Assembly: GCA_016213595.1 (NCBI GenBank)
Contig: JACRAA010000076.1
Location: 1 to 9,472, forward strand
Length of the DNA stretch: 9,472 nucleotides
From: Actinomycetota bacterium
Lineage (GTDB): Bacteria; Actinomycetota; Actinomycetes; Propionibacteriales; Propionibacteriaceae
Reading direction: 5' to 3'
This document shows positions 7,455 through 9,472 of the stretch, piece by piece. Below the pieces are notes generated by a model, which saw only the letters and a list, made by a program, of their open reading frames with translations, was not told where the DNA came from and did not search any database. How positions within the stretch are numbered: position 1 is the first letter of the stretch; each line of letters opens with the position of its first letter. Made by a program: the position numbers and the translations under genes.

Positions 7455-8890
7455 CACGCCATCAGGAAGAGGTCGACGGACGCGATCGCGGTGGTGAGGT
7501 CGCGGAGGAACCGGGCGGCATCCGCCCCATCGACGACCTGGTGGTCGGCGGTGAGCGAGAACGAGATCCGGCGCTCGACGCCGAAGCCGCCGTCCTGGTC
7601 GATCGTCGCTGCGGGCACGATGGCGTTGATGCCGAGGATGCCCGTCTGCGGCTGGTTGACGATCGGTGTGAAGCTCGTGATCCCGAAGGAGCCGAGGTTC
7701 GACACGGTGAAGGTGGCACCCGCGAGGAGGTCGGGACTGATGCGCCCCTCCTGGCACTGCCCCGCGAGGTCCTTGGTCGTCGCCGAGAACTCCCGGAGAC
7801 CCATGGCAGCGGAGTTGCGGATGGTGGGCACCATGAGCCCGCGCGGCGTGTCGACGGCCATCCCCAGGTGCACGTCCCGGTAGCTCCGGAGCACCCCGTC
7901 GACGAGGTGGGCGTTGAGCGACGGGTACTCCCTGACGACCTTCGCGGTCACGAGGCCGATGAGGTCGCCGATGGTCACGACGGTCAGGCCCAGCGAGGGG
8001 TCGGTGCCCTTGAGGCGGGCGCGGAGTGCCAGCAGTGCCTCGGCGGACGCCGACATGTCGTACGACAGCTGCGCGGAGACGGCCAGCGACTCCCGCATCC
8101 GGTCGGCGATGAGCTTGCGGATCCCCTTCAGCGGCGTCTCGGTGACACCACCCTCGGTGACGCTCCCCTCCGGGACCGACGGCGCGGCGACAGGAGACGG
8201 CTGTGGCTGGGCAGGCGCCGCCACGGTGGCGAGGTCGGCCGTCGTCACACGGCCTCCGATACCGGTGCCGGTCTGGCCAGGGGTGTACGCATCAGCGCCG
8301 CGGGCACCCGCAGTCAAGCCCGGGCCCGCCGCGATGGCCGTCTGCACGTCGCGCTCGATGATCCGGCCGTGAGGGCCCGTACCGGCGCCGGCTGCCTGTA
8401 CGGAGATGCCTGCGGCGGCGGCAGTCGCCTTGGCCCGCGGCGAGGCGGGAGCATCAGCGCCACCGGCGGTCGGTGCCTGGGCGCTCGCTGTCGGTGCCTG
8501 GGCGCTCGCGGCGGGTGCTTCGGTGCTGGCGCGTGGGGTCTCGACGGCGGCGGCAGGACCTGAGGGCGTGACGGGCGCGCCCTGCGCGGCTGCCTCGCCG
8601 GACGCCGGAGCCTCCTGTGCAGCGGGGGCGGTGGGAGCGTCAATGGTCTCGCCGGGGTCGCCGATGATCGCGATCGGGCTCTTCACCGGTACGTCGTCGC
8701 CCTCCTCCACGAGCAGGGCCAGGACCGTACCGGCGAGGCCCGCGGGCACGTCCATCGTCGACTTGTCCGTCTCGATGTCGCACAGCACCGTGCTCGCCTC
8801 GACGGTGTCGCCGACTGTGACGTGCCACGCGGTGACCAGGCAGGACTCGACGGTGTTGCCCAGCTGGGGCATGACGACTGTGGTGGCCAT
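7454..8890 (-). CDS. 2-oxoacid dehydrogenase E2, dihydrolipoyl acyltransferase
   Basis: This 478-aa protein is the core of the complex and transfers the acyl group from lipoate to CoA. A single lipoyl domain occupies about 1-80, with the lipoylated K43 in IETDKSTMDV. An Ala/Pro-rich flexible linker (about 85-145) follows, then a peripheral-subunit-binding domain (about 148-187) with GTGPHGRIIERDV. A second, degenerate motif, GTGIGGRVTTADL (208-220), comes next, then another Pro/Ala linker. The acyltransferase domain (about 250-478) ends with the catalytic DHQVVDG (H450, D454). ATG at 8890 is chosen because the lipoyl domain begins at once and GAAGGAAGG lies upstream; an open frame extending further upstream is the antisense-like continuation inside the regulator gene. 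The upstream regulator ends 11 bp before and E3 overlaps the stop by one base. The acyl specificity is not evident. Confidence 0.95.
   Translation of the reverse strand: MATTVVMPQLGNTVESCLVTAWHVTVGDTVEASTVLCDIETDKSTMDVPAGLAGTVLALLVEEGDDVPVKSPIAIIGDPGETIDAPTAPAAQEAPASGEAAAQGAPVTPSGPAAAVETPRASTEAPAASAQAPTASAQAPTAGGADAPASPRAKATAAAAGISVQAAGAGTGPHGRIIERDVQTAIAAGPGLTAGARGADAYTPGQTGTGIGGRVTTADLATVAAPAQPQPSPVAAPSVPEGSVTEGGVTETPLKGIRKLIADRMRESLAVSAQLSYDMSASAEALLALRARLKGTDPSLGLTVVTIGDLIGLVTAKVVREYPSLNAHLVDGVLRSYRDVHLGMAVDTPRGLMVPTIRNSAAMGLREFSATTKDLAGQCQEGRISPDLLAGATFTVSNLGSFGITSFTPIVNQPQTGILGINAIVPAATIDQDGGFGVERRISFSLTADHQVVDGADAARFLRDLTTAIASVDLFLMA
8470..8509 (-). repeat. Two-copy 21-bp tandem repeat in the E2 linker
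   Basis: Nineteen bases (8470-8488) recur identically at 8491-8509, a 21-bp period that keeps frame. It encodes the duplicated heptad ASAQAPT in the Ala/Pro linker after the lipoyl domain. Such linkers tolerate length change by repeat slippage. Confidence 0.85.
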
Positions 8891-8894
8891 GGGA

Positions 8895-8903
8895 CCTTCC
8901 TTC
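8895..8903 (-). promoter_or_regulatory. E2 ribosome-binding site overlapping the regulator stop codon
   Basis: GAAGGAAGG on the minus strand ends 4 nt before the E2 ATG at 8890. Its first two bases are the GA of the TGA stop of the DeoR-type gene (8904-8902). Ribosomes ending the regulator therefore finish on the E2 start signal, which favours coupled translation. Confidence 0.75.
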
Positions 8904-9472
8904 AGACGATCCGGATGTCCGGAACAGTGACGGTGAGCTGCTCGACGGCCTCGGGAGCGAGACCTGAGTCGGTGATGATGCCGGCCAGGCCGGACAGCGG
9001 CAGGACGGACACGAAGCCGGCTCGTCCGTACTTGGACGAGTCGGCGAGGAGCCACGTCTCCTCGGCGCGGTCGCGCATGGCGGCCAGCACTTCCGCGCCC
9101 TGGGGGAACTGGGTCGTCATCCCGCGGTGGGACGTGAAACCGTCGGTGCCGACGAACGCGAGCCGTACGTTGAAGTCGTGCAGCGTGCGCAGCGCGACCG
9201 GGCCGACGAGCGACTCCGACTCGTGGTGGAACTCTCCGCCGGTGAGGATCACCGTGAGCTGCGGGTTCTGGCGGGCGTAGGCGAACACGAGCGTCGAGTT
9301 CGTGACGATCTGCACACCCCGCCGGTTCGTGAGGTAGCGCGCGACGAGCGCTGTCGTCGTCCCCGCCTCGATCATGATCGTGTCGCCGTCGAGGACGAGG
9401 TCGGCTGCTGCCGCCGCGATCCGGTCCTTCTCGTCGATCCGGGACCGCTGCCGGTCCAGGACGTCGACGACG
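8902..9472 (-). CDS. DeoR/GlpR-family transcriptional regulator, 5'-truncated by window edge
   Basis: The window shows the C-terminal 189 residues of a DeoR-family regulator, read in frame to the edge; family members are about 250-260 aa, so roughly 65 residues including the helix-turn-helix are missing. The visible part is the DeoRC effector domain. It has DEKDRIAAAAADLVLDGDT at about 13-31, the EAGTTT ligand-site motif at 35-40, VTNS at 56-59, the TGG...ES segment near 77-86, FVGTDGF at 106-112 and DSSKYGR at 144-150. Family members usually bind phosphorylated sugars or polyol intermediates and mostly act as repressors. The gene directly precedes E2 by 11 bp, so it is probably the first or an early gene of the dehydrogenase operon and controls it. 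The operon promoter and operator lie beyond the right edge. Confidence 0.92.
   Translation of the reverse strand, partial: VVDVLDRQRSRIDEKDRIAAAAADLVLDGDTIMIEAGTTTALVARYLTNRRGVQIVTNSTLVFAYARQNPQLTVILTGGEFHHESESLVGPVALRTLHDFNVRLAFVGTDGFTSHRGMTTQFPQGAEVLAAMRDRAEETWLLADSSKYGRAGFVSVLPLSGLAGIITDSGLAPEAVEQLTVTVPDIRIV

Noticed and set aside
6135..7883. A 582-codon open frame on the plus strand opposite E3 and the end of E2
   Set aside because: It spans two real minus-strand genes, and its composition is that of a compositional shadow.
1..9472. CRISPR array, tRNA or rRNA gene, insertion sequence or phage module
   Set aside because: I saw no regularly spaced repeats, cloverleaf-like sequence, transposase motif or terminal inverted repeats in the window.

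Overview
This is a high-GC window (strong G/C preference at third codon positions, one probable leaderless start) that reads as an actinobacterial chromosome. Genus cannot be fixed from the sequence. All genes but one are on the minus strand, in two transcription units separated by one plus-strand gene. Both window edges cut through genes.

Left unit (minus strand, 2753 down to 1): a sugar phosphotransferase (PTS) operon. In transcription order it holds a possible promoter, a leader with a BglG/LicT-type ribonucleic antiterminator (RAT) overlapping an intrinsic terminator, a 683-aa EIIBCA permease of the beta-glucoside family, and a BglG/LicT antiterminator gene that runs off the left edge. 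The logic is self-contained: when sugar is present the permease stops phosphorylating the antiterminator, which binds the RAT, prevents the terminator from forming and lets its own operon be read. No phospho-glycosidase is visible; it may lie beyond the left edge.

Middle: a plus-strand DUF2461-family gene (2919-3539), probably translated from a leaderless mRNA. It converges on the right unit, and a perfect 16-bp hairpin in the short gap can serve as terminator for both sides.

Right unit (minus strand, 9472 down to 3610): a tightly packed operon for a complete 2-oxoacid dehydrogenase complex. The order is DeoR-family regulator (N-terminus outside the window), E2 lipoyl acyltransferase, E3 dihydrolipoamide dehydrogenase, and an 818-aa E1 in which the alpha and beta subunits are fused. 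Gaps are 11 bp, a 1-bp overlap and 17 bp, so the four genes are very probably co-transcribed. The 2-oxoacid substrate cannot be read from the sequence. The E1 has an atypical thiamine-diphosphate motif (GDA instead of GDG) with extra residues inside it, and the E2 has a second, degenerate peripheral-subunit-binding motif. The DeoR regulator suggests control by a sugar-phosphate or polyol metabolite rather than housekeeping use. The most unusual features are this dedicated, sugar-regulator-linked E1-fusion complex and the clear RAT/terminator switch of the PTS operon.
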